Positions 16,957-26,011 of a stretch of 64,000 nt of DNA are shown here, piece after piece. How positions within the stretch are numbered: the stretch's first letter is position 1; every line of letters begins with the position of its first letter. Both the position numbers and the translations under genes were made by a program. The notes under the pieces were generated by a model. The model saw only the letters and a list, made by a program, of their open reading frames with translations. It searched no databases and had not been told where the DNA came from. The stretch is taken from the NCBI RefSeq assembly GCF_014650495.1, contig NZ_BMVB01000002.1, forward strand, positions 62,001 through 126,000, given 5' to 3'. Source of the DNA: Streptomyces cinnamoneus (GTDB taxonomy: Bacteria; Actinomycetota; Actinomycetes; Streptomycetales; Streptomycetaceae).

Positions 16957-18633
16957 GTGGCAACTATCGCGCTGTTCGGCACCGACGACCTCCCTCTTCC
17001 CGCGTCTCTGCAGGAGGCAGTGGAGCACGGCGAGGTGTTCACCCGGGCCTGGGTGGTGGAGCTCATCCTTGATCTCCTCGGCTACACCCCGGACAAGGAC
17101 CTCTGCGATCTGAGGCTTACGGAGCCGGCTTGCGGCGGCGGAGCGTTTCTCGGTGTGGTTGCCTCCCGGATCAGCGCGTCGTGCCGGTTGCACGGCCGTC
17201 CCGTCACGGACGCGATCGACGCCGTGCGGGCCTTCGACCTCCTGGATCACAACGTGGAGCTGAGCCGGGGGCTGGTCCGGCAGACGCTGCAGGACGAGGG
17301 ATGGAAGCAGAAGGACGTCAAGCGCGTGGCCGCCGCATGGGTGAGGCAGGGTGATTACCTCCTCCAAGCGGACGAGGAGCACCGCGCCGACTACGTGGTC
17401 GGCAATCCTCCCTATATCCGCCTCGAAGACGTTCCTGACGCCCGGATGGCCGCATACCGTGACAGCTGCGCCACCATGGGCGGCCGGGCGGACATCTACG
17501 TCGGCTTCTACGAAGTCGCTCTGAGGAGCCTCACCCCCGGCGGGAAGCTGGGCTTCATCTGCGCGGACCGCTGGATGCGGAATCAGTACGGCCGCCGACT
17601 GCGCCGCATGGTGACGAGCGACTTCAGCATGGATCTCGCCCTCGTGATGCACGAGGTCGACGCGTTCGACGAGCAGGTCTCGGCCTATCCGGCGATCACG
17701 GTGATCTCGAACCGGCGGCAGGGTGTGGCCGTCGCCGCGGACACCACTCGCTCGTTCGGTGCCGAGCAGGCCCGCGACTTCGCCGCTTGGTACGCGGCCG
17801 ACGGCCCGGCGTCGGTCGCGACAGCCGCATACCAGGCCGCTCGCATGCCCCACTGGTTCCCCGAAGAGGACTCCTGGCCGGCCGCTTCGCCCGCGCGACT
17901 GGCAGTTCTGGAAGAGCTGACGGAGCGCTTCCGGCCGCTGGAGGATGCCGGGACGGGGACGCGCGTCGGGATCGGCATCGCCACCGGCGCCGACAAGGTC
18001 TTCCTCACCCAGGACAAGGGCCTGGTGGAGGACGACCGTCTCCTCCCCATGGCCATGGTCCGTGACACCACCAGCGGCAAGCTGGACTGGACCGGCACGT
18101 ATCTCGTCAACCCCTGGACGGCCGACGGCGATCTGGTCGACCTCACCGCCTACCCCCGGCTCGCCCGCCACTTCGAGAAGCACAGCGAGGTCCTGCGAAG
18201 GCGCTACGTCGCGGTCAAGCAGCCCCAGCGCTGGTACAAGACCATCGACAAGGTCGACCACCGGCTCACGCGCAGGCAGAAGCTGCTGTTCCCGGACATG
18301 AAGCTCCGGATCCACCCCGTGCTCGACGAAGGCGGCCTGTACCCCCACCACAACCTGTACTTCCTCGTCTCCGACACCTGGGACATGCGCGTGCTCGGCG
18401 GCCTGCTGCTGTCCAAGGTCGCGGAGGCGTTCGTGGACGCGTACGCGGTCAAGATGCGCGGGGGCACCCTTCGCTTTCAGGCGCAGTACCTCCGCAAGAT
18501 CCGCGTCCCGGATCCGGGATCGATCGGCGAAAGCGACAGGGAAGCCCTGGCGCAGGCCTTCGAGCGCCGTGACGTGAAGGCCGCCACCGACGCCGCCTTG
18601 CGCGTGTACGGACTCACCGCGTTGCCGGACTAG
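16957..18633 (+). CDS. N6-adenine DNA methyltransferase of a PaeR7I/XhoI-type system
   Basis: 558 aa. The SAM-binding motif I EPACGGGAF is at residues 56-64 and catalytic motif IV NPPY at 150-153, in the order of gamma-class N6-adenine methyltransferases. The C-terminal target-recognition region is about 230 residues. Paired with a PaeR7I-family endonuclease, it is predicted to methylate the A in CTCGAG. GTG start; TACTGT ends 6 nt before it and there is no RBS with normal spacing, so it is likely leaderless. The stop shares the palindrome CTAG with the endonuclease stop on the other strand. G/C content seems lower than in the core genes. Confidence 0.9.
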   Translation: MATIALFGTDDLPLPASLQEAVEHGEVFTRAWVVELILDLLGYTPDKDLCDLRLTEPACGGGAFLGVVASRISASCRLHGRPVTDAIDAVRAFDLLDHNVELSRGLVRQTLQDEGWKQKDVKRVAAAWVRQGDYLLQADEEHRADYVVGNPPYIRLEDVPDARMAAYRDSCATMGGRADIYVGFYEVALRSLTPGGKLGFICADRWMRNQYGRRLRRMVTSDFSMDLALVMHEVDAFDEQVSAYPAITVISNRRQGVAVAADTTRSFGAEQARDFAAWYAADGPASVATAAYQAARMPHWFPEEDSWPAASPARLAVLEELTERFRPLEDAGTGTRVGIGIATGADKVFLTQDKGLVEDDRLLPMAMVRDTTSGKLDWTGTYLVNPWTADGDLVDLTAYPRLARHFEKHSEVLRRRYVAVKQPQRWYKTIDKVDHRLTRRQKLLFPDMKLRIHPVLDEGGLYPHHNLYFLVSDTWDMRVLGGLLLSKVAEAFVDAYAVKMRGGTLRFQAQYLRKIRVPDPGSIGESDREALAQAFERRDVKAATDAALRVYGLTALPD

Positions 18634-19334
18634 TCGCCCAGCATGGCCTTCACCAGCTTCACCCGTCCTTCGATCGCCACCTGAAGCGTCCGCCCCGTGG
18701 CCGTCGCCAGGGGCTCGCCGTAGGTGACGCTCCCGTCGTCGTTCCGCTGCGTGGTGACGAACCAGCCGCCGTGGTAGACGCCTTCGCCGATGAAGCGGCG
18801 CAGCATCTCCTGGTAGCGCTGGTTGTAGGAGAGCCCTTCGAAGGCGGAGTCCGTCGGGAACAGGGCGCTCGTGGCGCGCCCTTCCGTCTCGGTCTCGTCC
18901 GTCTCCTGGAGGACGAAGACGTAGCCCAGCCACGGCGGGACGTCGCCGAAGGAGCCGTTCTTCTTCTGAGCGGCGTCCAGATCGGTCGCGCTGCCCAGCG
19001 CCTCCTCGAAGCGGTTGCCGAAGTTCTTCCCCACGCTGCCGACCTGGGACTTGAACTCGAAGGCCGCGACGAGAGCGCCCTTGTAGATCACGACAAGGTC
19101 CCACTGCTTCCGCACCCGGTAGTACCCGGGCAGGTAGGGCCGCCCGGTGTGGATGCAGTGCTCGGGGATGCCGCAGTCGAGGAATGCCTGCTTCACCAGG
19201 TTCTCAAGGGTCTTCATGTGGCCATTGGCGCGGGCCTCTCCCCCTGCGGCCCCGCCGTCCGCCAGCTTGCCCTTCTGGTTTCCGCGCGTGAACCAGAACT
19301 CCTCGATCGCCTTACGGATGCCCTTCGGGTCCAT
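18630..19334 (-). CDS. PaeR7I/XhoI-family type II restriction endonuclease
   Basis: 234 aa, near the size of PaeR7I/XhoI. The N-terminal AIEEFWFTRGNQ segment and the PD-(D/E)xK-like core (D79, then E93-F-K95 in WDLVVIYKG...AFEFKSQ) fit this family, which cleaves CTCGAG. A GTG or later start is unnecessary: the ATG has AGGAGGGGG upstream. It is convergent with its methyltransferase; each uses TAG, and both stops lie in a single CTAG at 18630-18633. The family assignment is from motif memory. Confidence 0.88.
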   Translation of the reverse strand: MDPKGIRKAIEEFWFTRGNQKGKLADGGAAGGEARANGHMKTLENLVKQAFLDCGIPEHCIHTGRPYLPGYYRVRKQWDLVVIYKGALVAAFEFKSQVGSVGKNFGNRFEEALGSATDLDAAQKKNGSFGDVPPWLGYVFVLQETDETETEGRATSALFPTDSAFEGLSYNQRYQEMLRRFIGEGVYHGGWFVTTQRNDDGSVTYGEPLATATGRTLQVAIEGRVKLVKAMLGD

Positions 19335-19346
19335 CTCGTCCCCCTC

Positions 19347-19399
19347 CTGATCGTCGGTCGCCGCCGATCAGTGACCGCCGTGGCGGCGGCGATGATCAG
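19347..19399. repeat. Imperfect inverted repeat upstream of the endonuclease gene
   Basis: Arms starting CTGATC and ending GATCAG enclose CGCC/GGCG-rich inner arms. It lies in the 139-bp divergent gap between the endonuclease and the S9 peptidase, covering the likely promoter zone of the endonuclease. Confidence 0.45.
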
Positions 19400-19473
19400 C
19401 AGCCCAAGTCTGCTGCACCCTGAGCTCTGGTGCCGCCCACCGCGATGTCAGTGCCGCAGCGCAGAATGGGGGC

Positions 19474-21315
19474 ATGGCTGAGAGCAACGGGTTCCTGCAG
19501 GGGGAGGCGGTCGGGGTGGGCTGTGTGCCGGAGTGGGAGCAGCGGTTCCGGGCGCCTCGGGTCGGGTTGCCGCGGTGGGCCAAGGGGGCCCCGGACCGGG
19601 CGTTGTTCACGTCCAACGCGACGGGGACCTACGAGCTGTACGCCTGGGACCGGGCCACGGGCGGGCAGCGGCAGGTCACGGACCGGCCCAACGGGACGAC
19701 GGGCGGGGTGCTGTCGCCGGACGGGGAGTGGATCTGGTGGTTCTCCGACACCGACGGCGACGAGTTCGGCGTGTGGGTGCGGCAGCCGTTCCACGGTGGG
19801 GCGGACGAGCCGGCGGCGCCGGGGCTGGAGCCCTCGTATCCGGACGGGCTGGCGCTGGGCCGGGACGGCACGGCGGTCATCGGGCGGTCCACGGACGAGG
19901 GCGGCTCGTCGGTGCACGTCGTGCGCCCCGGCGGTGAGATCGCCGAGGTCTACCGGCATCAGCAGTCGGCCGGCGTGGGCGGCCTCTCCCACGACTGCTC
20001 GCTGATCGCGATCGAGCACACCGAGCACGGCGACGCCATGCACTACGCGATCCGGGTCGTACGGACGGACGGCTCGGTCGTCGGCGAGCTGGACGACACC
20101 CGGGGCGGCACCGAGGAGCTGGGCCTGGCCGTGATGGGGTTCGCGCCCGTCGAGGGGGACTCCCGGCTGCTCGTCGGGCACCAGCGGCGCGGCCGCTGGG
20201 AGCCGATGCTCTGGGACGCGGTCACCGGGGAGGAGACGGCGCTGGCCGTCGACCTGCCGGGCGACCTCGACGCGGCCTGGTTCCCCGACGGCACCGCGCT
20301 GCTGATCGACCACAGCCACCACGCGCGCAGCGAGCTGTGGCGGTACGAGCTGGCCGACGGCGGGCTGAGCCGCCTGGAGACGCCGCCCGGCACGGTCTCG
20401 GGGGCGCTGCCCCGGCCGGACGGGACGGTCGAGTTCCTGTGGTCCTCCGCCGCCAAGCCGCCCGTCGTGCGCTCGACGGCCGGGCACGTCGTCCTGACGG
20501 CCCCCGCCGTCCCCCACGGCATCGAGCGGGCCCCCGACTCCGTTCCCGTCTCCGACCTCTGGGTCGACGGGCCCGGCGGCAGGATCCACGCACTGGTGCA
20601 GAAGCCTGCGGGTGAGGGTCCCTTCCCGACGGTCTTCGACATCCACGGCGGCCCGACCTGGCACGACAGCGACGCCTTCGCCGCCGAGCCGGCGGCCTGG
20701 GTGGACCACGGCTTCGCGGTCGTCCGCGTCAACTACCGCGGCTCCACGGGATACGGGCGCGCCTGGACCGACGCGCTCAAGCACCGCGTCGGGCTCATCG
20801 AGCTGGAGGACATCGCGGCGGTGCGCGAGCACGTCGTGGCCTCGGGGCTCGCCGACCCGGAGCGGCTCGTGCTGGCCGGCGGCTCGTGGGGCGGCTACCT
20901 GACGCTGCTCGGCCTGGGCACACAGCCCGAGGCGTGGGCGCTGGGGCTGGCCGCGGTGCCGGTCGCGGACTACGTCACGGCCTACCACGACGAGATGGAG
21001 GCGCTGAAGGCGCTGGACCGGACCCTGCTCGGCGGCACGCCGGAGGAGGTGCCGGAGCGTTTCGCGGCGTCGTCACCGCTGACGTACGTCGACCAGGTGC
21101 GGGCCCCGGTCCACATCTCCGCCGGGATGAACGACCCGCGCTGCCCGATACGCCAGGTCGAGAACTACGTGGAGCGCCTGGCCGGGCGCGGCCATCCGCA
21201 CGAGGTGTACCGCTACGACGCGGGGCACGGCTCGCTGGTGATGGAGGAGCGGATCAAACAGCTTCGGCTTGAGATCGATTTCGTCGAGCGCCATCTGAGC
21301 CGCCCGCACCGCTAG
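19474..21315 (+). CDS. S9-family prolyl oligopeptidase-like serine peptidase
   Basis: 613 aa. Residues 1-360 form a beta-propeller with WD-like repeats; 360-613 is an alpha/beta-hydrolase domain with catalytic S471 (GGSWGGY), D554 (GMNDPRCP) and H585 (AGHGS). No signal peptide is seen, so it is a cytosolic aminoacyl- or oligopeptidase. CAGAAT ends 6 nt before the ATG. The last 62 bp overlap the 3' end of the convergent SURF1 gene. Confidence 0.92.
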   Translation: MAESNGFLQGEAVGVGCVPEWEQRFRAPRVGLPRWAKGAPDRALFTSNATGTYELYAWDRATGGQRQVTDRPNGTTGGVLSPDGEWIWWFSDTDGDEFGVWVRQPFHGGADEPAAPGLEPSYPDGLALGRDGTAVIGRSTDEGGSSVHVVRPGGEIAEVYRHQQSAGVGGLSHDCSLIAIEHTEHGDAMHYAIRVVRTDGSVVGELDDTRGGTEELGLAVMGFAPVEGDSRLLVGHQRRGRWEPMLWDAVTGEETALAVDLPGDLDAAWFPDGTALLIDHSHHARSELWRYELADGGLSRLETPPGTVSGALPRPDGTVEFLWSSAAKPPVVRSTAGHVVLTAPAVPHGIERAPDSVPVSDLWVDGPGGRIHALVQKPAGEGPFPTVFDIHGGPTWHDSDAFAAEPAAWVDHGFAVVRVNYRGSTGYGRAWTDALKHRVGLIELEDIAAVREHVVASGLADPERLVLAGGSWGGYLTLLGLGTQPEAWALGLAAVPVADYVTAYHDEMEALKALDRTLLGGTPEEVPERFAASSPLTYVDQVRAPVHISAGMNDPRCPIRQVENYVERLAGRGHPHEVYRYDAGHGSLVMEERIKQLRLEIDFVERHLSRPHR

Positions 21316-22153
21316 GCCCGTCCGGGCCGGCGGGACCGCCCGGTCCCGCCGGCCCGCCCCGGTCCTCGTCCGAGGGGCCGGAGGTGATGCCCAGGGCCAC
21401 GTCCTGCGCCGCCTCCACCTCACGGCGGTACAGCCGGAACCACATGAAGACCACGAAGCCCGCGAAGACGAACCACTCGCCGGTGTAGCCGAGGTTCTGG
21501 AACGCCTTGAGGTCCAGGCCGCTGTTCGGAGCGGCGGCCGGAGGCACGGCGGTCAGCGGGGCGGCCGCCTCGGACACGGTGATCCACGCGTCGTACACCT
21601 CGTACGGCACGAGGTTGACCAGCGAGGCGGCGCTGATCACGCCGAGCCGGCCCTGCGGCAGGCCGCCGGAGGTCCGTACGCCCTTGGACGACGGGCTCTC
21701 CGACGCCTGGAGCGCTCCCGTCACGGTGACCTCGCCGGCCGGCGGGGCCGGGACCTTCGCGGTGTCGTCCCCGGAGCCCGCGTCGCCGGGCAGCCAGCCC
21801 CGTACGACCGGCAGGGCCTTGCCGCCCTCGGTGCGCAGCATCGTGAGGACGTAGAAGCCCTTGCGGGAGTCCAGGTCGCGGTCGGGGACGAGCAGCTGGT
21901 GCTCGGTGTCGTAGCGCCCGGTCGCACTCGCCCGGCGGCCGGAGGTCTCGGTGCTCACCGGCAGCAGCCGGCTCAGGGGCACGGCGTCGGCCGCCCGGGC
22001 CTCGTCGGCCTGGGTCTGCCGGTCGCGGTGCGTGTCCACGCGCGTTTCGAAGCGGCTGAGCTGCCAGCTGCCCATGAACAGGCAAAAGGGGATGGCCAGC
22101 GCCACGAAGACGTTGATTCCCCACCAGCGGGGAGTCAGCAGGAACCGATACAC
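21254..22153 (-). CDS. SURF1-family cytochrome oxidase assembly protein
   Basis: 299 aa. It has N-terminal and C-terminal transmembrane helices (about 11-28 and 225-242) enclosing an extracytoplasmic domain with GRYD...LLVPDR...GFYVLT and VRGWLP, typical of SURF1, which assists heme a insertion into cytochrome aa3 oxidase. A 45-residue Gly/Pro-rich tail extends past the usual family end, and its coding sequence overlaps the convergent peptidase gene. Confidence 0.92.
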   Translation of the reverse strand: MYRFLLTPRWWGINVFVALAIPFCLFMGSWQLSRFETRVDTHRDRQTQADEARAADAVPLSRLLPVSTETSGRRASATGRYDTEHQLLVPDRDLDSRKGFYVLTMLRTEGGKALPVVRGWLPGDAGSGDDTAKVPAPPAGEVTVTGALQASESPSSKGVRTSGGLPQGRLGVISAASLVNLVPYEVYDAWITVSEAAAPLTAVPPAAAPNSGLDLKAFQNLGYTGEWFVFAGFVVFMWFRLYRREVEAAQDVALGITSGPSDEDRGGPAGPGGPAGPDGPSGAGGSDGARRNRSQAEAV

Positions 22154-22214
22154 ACCACCACGGTACGGGCAGCGTCGTCACCGCCGTCCGGCGGGTGCGC
22201 CCGGGCCGCAGGCC

Positions 22215-23261
22215 CTACGCCGCCGGGGGTGCCGCCAGGGCGCCGGTGCGGTAGATCGTGCCGGCGCAGGCGTCCGGGATGGTCGTGTCGGCGGCCTTCG
22301 GCTCACCGGCCTCGGGGGTGTGGCTGAGAACGACGCTCGCCGGGGGGCGGGCCGGCGCGGCGTCCTGTGCGGCCGGCGGCTGCTCCTCGGCGGCGGCCGA
22401 AGCGCCCGGAGCGGCGGACGGGCTGGGCTGCGGGGCCGGGGTGGGGCCGGGCCGGCTGCAGCCGCTGCGGCCCCCGTCGGCCGAGGGGACCCACGCGAAC
22501 TTGACCTCGTACGCCTGGCCCGGCTGCAGGATCACCTGGGTGGGCTCGGTGGACGGGTCCGGCAGTCCGGACGCCGCGTCGCCGACGGTGTGGTCCACGA
22601 CGGAGACCCGCGAGCTCTCGGCGCTGCCCTGGGCGTGGGCCGCCACCACCCCCGCCCCGGCGACGGAGCAGACGGAGTGCGAGACGTTGACGACGCGGAA
22701 GGCGCCGTAGACGCGGCCGTCCTTGTCGGCGGCACCGACGCTGCCGACGCCCTTGCCGAGCTGGTTGCGGTCACAGGTGGGGGAGGACGCGGCGAGCGTC
22801 GGGCCGGCCGCCGGGGGCGCGCCGCCCGTGGAGCCTGCGGGGCCGGCGGCGCTGCCGTCGTTGCGGCCCTCCTCGCCCTTCTGCCCGTCCTCGCCCTTGC
22901 GCTCGTCCGGCCCGGCGGTGGTCTCCCCCGCCCTGCCGTCCGCGCCGCCGGTGCCGCGCCGGCCCTCGGACAGCTCGTGGGTGCGCTGGCGGCTGCTGGC
23001 CGCATTGGCCGGACGGTCGTCGGCGGTGCCCACCGTCGTCGCGACGTGGATCAGCGCCGGCATGGCCGCCACTCCGAAGATCACTGCGGCGGCGACGCCC
23101 ACCGCCGCCTGCCTGCGGCGGGTACGCCGCACCGGCACCGCACGCTGCAGGTGCTCCAGCGCGTCGGCGGAGGGCTCGATGTCGTCGACCGCGCCGTGCA
23201 ACAGCCGCCGCAGCGCCTGCTCGTCCAGCTCGCCCCCACCGTCACGGTGCTGGTGGCTCAT
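22215..23261 (-). CDS. Membrane protein coupled to an ECF sigma factor
   Basis: 348 aa with a cytoplasmic N-terminus (about 1-50), one transmembrane helix (about 51-70) and a long low-complexity plus beta-rich extracytoplasmic part with four Cys. Its ATG overlaps the sigma stop by 4 nt (ATGA), so the two are co-translated. This is the position of an anti-sigma factor, but the zinc-anti-sigma motif (H-x3-C-x2-C) is absent, so that role is only an inference. I do not recognise a domain. Confidence 0.75.
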   Translation of the reverse strand: MSHQHRDGGGELDEQALRRLLHGAVDDIEPSADALEHLQRAVPVRRTRRRQAAVGVAAAVIFGVAAMPALIHVATTVGTADDRPANAASSRQRTHELSEGRRGTGGADGRAGETTAGPDERKGEDGQKGEEGRNDGSAAGPAGSTGGAPPAAGPTLAASSPTCDRNQLGKGVGSVGAADKDGRVYGAFRVVNVSHSVCSVAGAGVVAAHAQGSAESSRVSVVDHTVGDAASGLPDPSTEPTQVILQPGQAYEVKFAWVPSADGGRSGCSRPGPTPAPQPSPSAAPGASAAAEEQPPAAQDAAPARPPASVVLSHTPEAGEPKAADTTIPDACAGTIYRTGALAAPPAA

Positions 23262-24007
23262 ACCGGCGCCTCCATGGCGATCCGGAGCGCCGCGATGCCG
23301 CGCGAGCCGTACGCCTTGACCGAGCCGAGCGAGAGGCCCAGGGTCTCGGCGACCTGGGCCTCGGTCATGTCGGCGAAGTAGCGCAGGACGAGGACCTCGC
23401 GCTGGCGGCGCTGCAGTCCACGCATGGCTTTGATCAATTGGTCGCGCTCCAGCTGTTCGTACGCCCCTTCCTCGGCGCTCGCCATGTCGGGCATCGGCTT
23501 GGACAGCAGCTTCAGCCCGAGGATGCGGCGGCGCAGCGCGGAGCGGGACAGGTTGACGACGGTCTGCCGCAGGTAGGCGAGCGTCTTCTCCGGCTCGCGG
23601 ACGCGGTTGCGCGCGGAGTGCACACGGATGAACGCCTCCTGCACCACGTCCTCGCAGGAGGCGGTGTCGTCCAGGAGCAGGGCGGCGAGACCGAGCAGCG
23701 ACCGGTAGTGGGCCCGGTAGGTCTCGGTGAGGTGGTCGACTGTGGTGCCCGCTGCCATCGCCTCGTCAGCGTCCCCCCACGGCGCGGGCGCCGCCGTGGG
23801 CATCCCGGCGGCGGACAACTGCGCTGTCGGGGACGGGGCGGCGGCCGTCGGCACGCCCCCCACGGCGGACGTCTGCGGGGGCAGCTGCGCCGGGCGGGCG
23901 GCCGGCCAGGGAGCGATCACCGGCATACCGCCCGGTGCTGCGGTACGCGGGCGCCCCGGGGCGCCCATGCGCCGCGGGACGGTTGCGATGCTGATGACCT
24001 CTGCCAC
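23258..24007 (-). CDS. ECF-type RNA polymerase sigma factor
   Basis: 249 aa. Sigma region 2 (about 95-160, DVVQEAFIRVHSA) and region 4 (about 190-245, VLVLRYFADMTEAQVAETLG) are clear. The first 80 residues are a Pro/Ala-rich disordered extension. The GTG start lacks a good RBS. By position beside asd-ask it may be the ortholog of sigma ShbA, which drives transcription of the principal sigma gene hrdB in Streptomyces griseus; I recall this only loosely. The membrane-protein gene downstream is coupled. Confidence 0.88.
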   Translation of the reverse strand: MAEVISIATVPRRMGAPGRPRTAAPGGMPVIAPWPAARPAQLPPQTSAVGGVPTAAAPSPTAQLSAAGMPTAAPAPWGDADEAMAAGTTVDHLTETYRAHYRSLLGLAALLLDDTASCEDVVQEAFIRVHSARNRVREPEKTLAYLRQTVVNLSRSALRRRILGLKLLSKPMPDMASAEEGAYEQLERDQLIKAMRGLQRRQREVLVLRYFADMTEAQVAETLGLSLGSVKAYGSRGIAALRIAMEAPV

Positions 24008-24380
24008 GCCTGTTGGACACGCTTCCCCCCGTCAGGGTTGTACGCGCAAGGCACCGCGGTAGCGATTGATGACGCTTCGTCAAGCGATGCGCCCTTTGCC
24101 CTCATGCGTACCAGCTCTTCCTTGATGCCCCGAATGCCCCGGTTTTGAAGCCGTCATGAGAGACGGCAACAAAGACGCTCCCCACCCCGGCTGCGGTTGC
24201 GGCGGGACGGGGAGCGCACGGTCGGACAGACCGATCGTCCGTCCATTTCTAGTCGATCGTCCGCCCAGCCCGAGCTCGGATTCAAGCGGTCTGGACCAAC
24301 GAGTTGATCACACAACCTTCACCCGGCCGCCCGTATTCCTACCGGGCTCCTCCCCGCCGTCCCCCCGGGCGTCCCAAGTA
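24008..24380. promoter_or_regulatory. Intergenic region between asd and the sigma gene
   Basis: 373 bp with no gene. A 6-bp hairpin GCCGTC/GACGGC (24150-24167) may end asd transcription. Two direct copies of CGATCGTCCGYCC begin at 24232 and 24254, one helical-turn multiple (22 bp) apart, a pattern suited to a regulator binding one DNA face upstream of the sigma gene. Confidence 0.4.
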
Positions 24381-25493
24381 TTACTGAGCAGTCAGCTCCG
24401 TCGCCACGACTTCCGCGATCTGTGCGGTGTTCAGAGCGGCGCCCTTGCGCAGGTTGTCACCGCAGACGAACAGCTCCAGCGCCGTCGGGTCGTCCAGCGA
24501 GCGCCGCACCCGGCCCACCCACGTCGGGTCGGTGCCCACCGCGTCCGCCGGCGTCGGGAACTCCCCGTCGGCAGGGCTGTCGCACAGCACGACCCCCGGA
24601 GCGTTGGCCAGGATCTCGTGCGCCCGCTCGACGGTCACCTCGTTCTCGAACCGCGCGTGCACGCTCAGCGAGTGCGTCGTGATCACCGGTACGCGCACGC
24701 ACGTCGCGCTCACCCGCAGTTCCGGCAGCCCCAGGATCTTGCGCGACTCGGCGCGCACCTTGAGCTCCTCCGAGGACCAGCCGTCGGCCATCAGCGACCC
24801 GGCCCACGGCACCACGTTCAGCGCCACCGGCGCCGGGAACGGGCCCGCGTCGCCGACCGCCCGCCGCACGTCCCCGGGCCGCGTGCCCAGCTCCGTGCCG
24901 GCCACGGCCTCCATCTGCGCGCGCAGTGCGTCCACGCCCGCCCGGCCGGCGCCCGACACCGCCTGGTACGAGGCGACGACGAGCTCGGTCAGCCCGAACG
25001 CGGCGTGCAGCGCGCCCACCGCGACGATCATCGACAGCGTCGTGCAGTTCGGGTTGGCGATGATGCCGCGCGGCCGCACCCGGGCCGCGTGCGCGTTCAC
25101 CTCGGGCACCACCAGCGGAACGTCCGGGTCCATCCGGAACGCCGCCGAGTTGTCCACGACCACCGCGCCCTTGGCCACCGCGATCGGCGCCCAGCGCGCG
25201 GCGACGTCGTCCGGCACGTCGAACATCGCGACGGCGACGCCCTCGAACGCCTCCTCGCTCAGCGCGACGACCTCGACCTCCTCGCCCCGGACGGTCAGCT
25301 TCCGTCCTGCCGAGCGCGCGGAGGCGACGAGCCGGATCTCGCCCCATATGTCGGCGTGCCGGGAGAGGATCTCCAGCATCACCGAACCGACCGCGCCGGT
25401 GGCACCGACGACGGCCAGCGTGGGCCGGGTGGAGCGGGCGCCGTCCGCAGTCGTACGCACGACGCCCGCCCCGCCCGGGCCCACGGACGTCAT
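24381..25493 (-). CDS. asd: Aspartate-semialdehyde dehydrogenase
   Basis: 370 aa. NADP-binding GATGAVG near residues 30-36; catalytic Cys150 in NPNCTT; the catalytic His lies in the downstream SLSVHARFE region. It reduces aspartyl phosphate to the semialdehyde for lysine/diaminopimelate, threonine and methionine synthesis. The start overlaps the ask stop by 4 nt (ATGA), so ask-asd is a coupled operon. The first 23 residues are an extra N-terminal extension over typical Asd. Confidence 0.95.
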   Translation of the reverse strand: MTSVGPGGAGVVRTTADGARSTRPTLAVVGATGAVGSVMLEILSRHADIWGEIRLVASARSAGRKLTVRGEEVEVVALSEEAFEGVAVAMFDVPDDVAARWAPIAVAKGAVVVDNSAAFRMDPDVPLVVPEVNAHAARVRPRGIIANPNCTTLSMIVAVGALHAAFGLTELVVASYQAVSGAGRAGVDALRAQMEAVAGTELGTRPGDVRRAVGDAGPFPAPVALNVVPWAGSLMADGWSSEELKVRAESRKILGLPELRVSATCVRVPVITTHSLSVHARFENEVTVERAHEILANAPGVVLCDSPADGEFPTPADAVGTDPTWVGRVRRSLDDPTALELFVCGDNLRKGAALNTAQIAEVVATELTAQ

Positions 25494-26011
25494 CGGCCGG
25501 TGCCTCCGTAGACGACGGCCTCGTCGCTGTCGGTGTCCAGGCCGAAGGCCGTGTGCACGGCCCGCACGGCCTCGTTGACGTCGTCCGCGCGCGTGACGAC
25601 CGAGATGCGGATCTCGGAGGTCGAGATCAGCTCGATGTTCACGCCGGCGTTGGACAGCGCCTCGAAGAACGTCGCCGTGACGCCCGGGTTCGTCTTCATC
25701 CCGGCGCCGACCAGCGAGATCTTGGCGATCTGGTCGTCGTACCGCAGCGAGTCGAAGCCCACGCGGGACTTCGTCTTCTCCAGCGCCTCGATGGCCTTGC
25801 GGCCCTCGGTCTTCGGCAGGGTGAAGGAGATGTCCGTCAGGCCCGTGGAAGCGGCCGAGACGTTCTGGACGATCATGTCGATGTTGATCTCGGCGTCGGA
25901 GATCGCACGGAAGATCGTCGCCGCCTCGCCCGGCTTGTCCGGTACCCCGACGACCGTGACCTTCGCCTCGGAGGTGTCGTGCGCGACACCCGAGATGATC
26001 GCCTGCTCCAT
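25490..26011 (-). CDS. Aspartokinase beta chain from an in-frame internal start
   Basis: ATG at codon 251 of ask (MEQAIISG) is preceded by AAGGGG with an 8-nt spacer, a strong RBS inside the coding region. Translation here gives 173 aa comprising both ACT domains. Alpha2beta2 aspartokinases made this way are established for Corynebacterium and Bacillus; use here is inferred. Confidence 0.65.
   Translation of the reverse strand: MEQAIISGVAHDTSEAKVTVVGVPDKPGEAATIFRAISDAEINIDMIVQNVSAASTGLTDISFTLPKTEGRKAIEALEKTKSRVGFDSLRYDDQIAKISLVGAGMKTNPGVTATFFEALSNAGVNIELISTSEIRISVVTRADDVNEAVRAVHTAFGLDTDSDEAVVYGGTGR

Noticed and set aside
16792..19104. 770-aa minus-strand open frame across the methyltransferase
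   Set aside because: No recognisable motif, biased composition, and it opposes a gene with clear methyltransferase motifs.
15858..19400. Integrative element with attL/attR at tRNA-Pro
   Set aside because: No integrase and no second copy of the tRNA 3' end found by eye, so I list only an accessory insertion.
24156..25511. Plus-strand open frame opposite asd
   Set aside because: Arg/His-rich shadow; asd on the other strand has its catalytic Cys and NADP motif.
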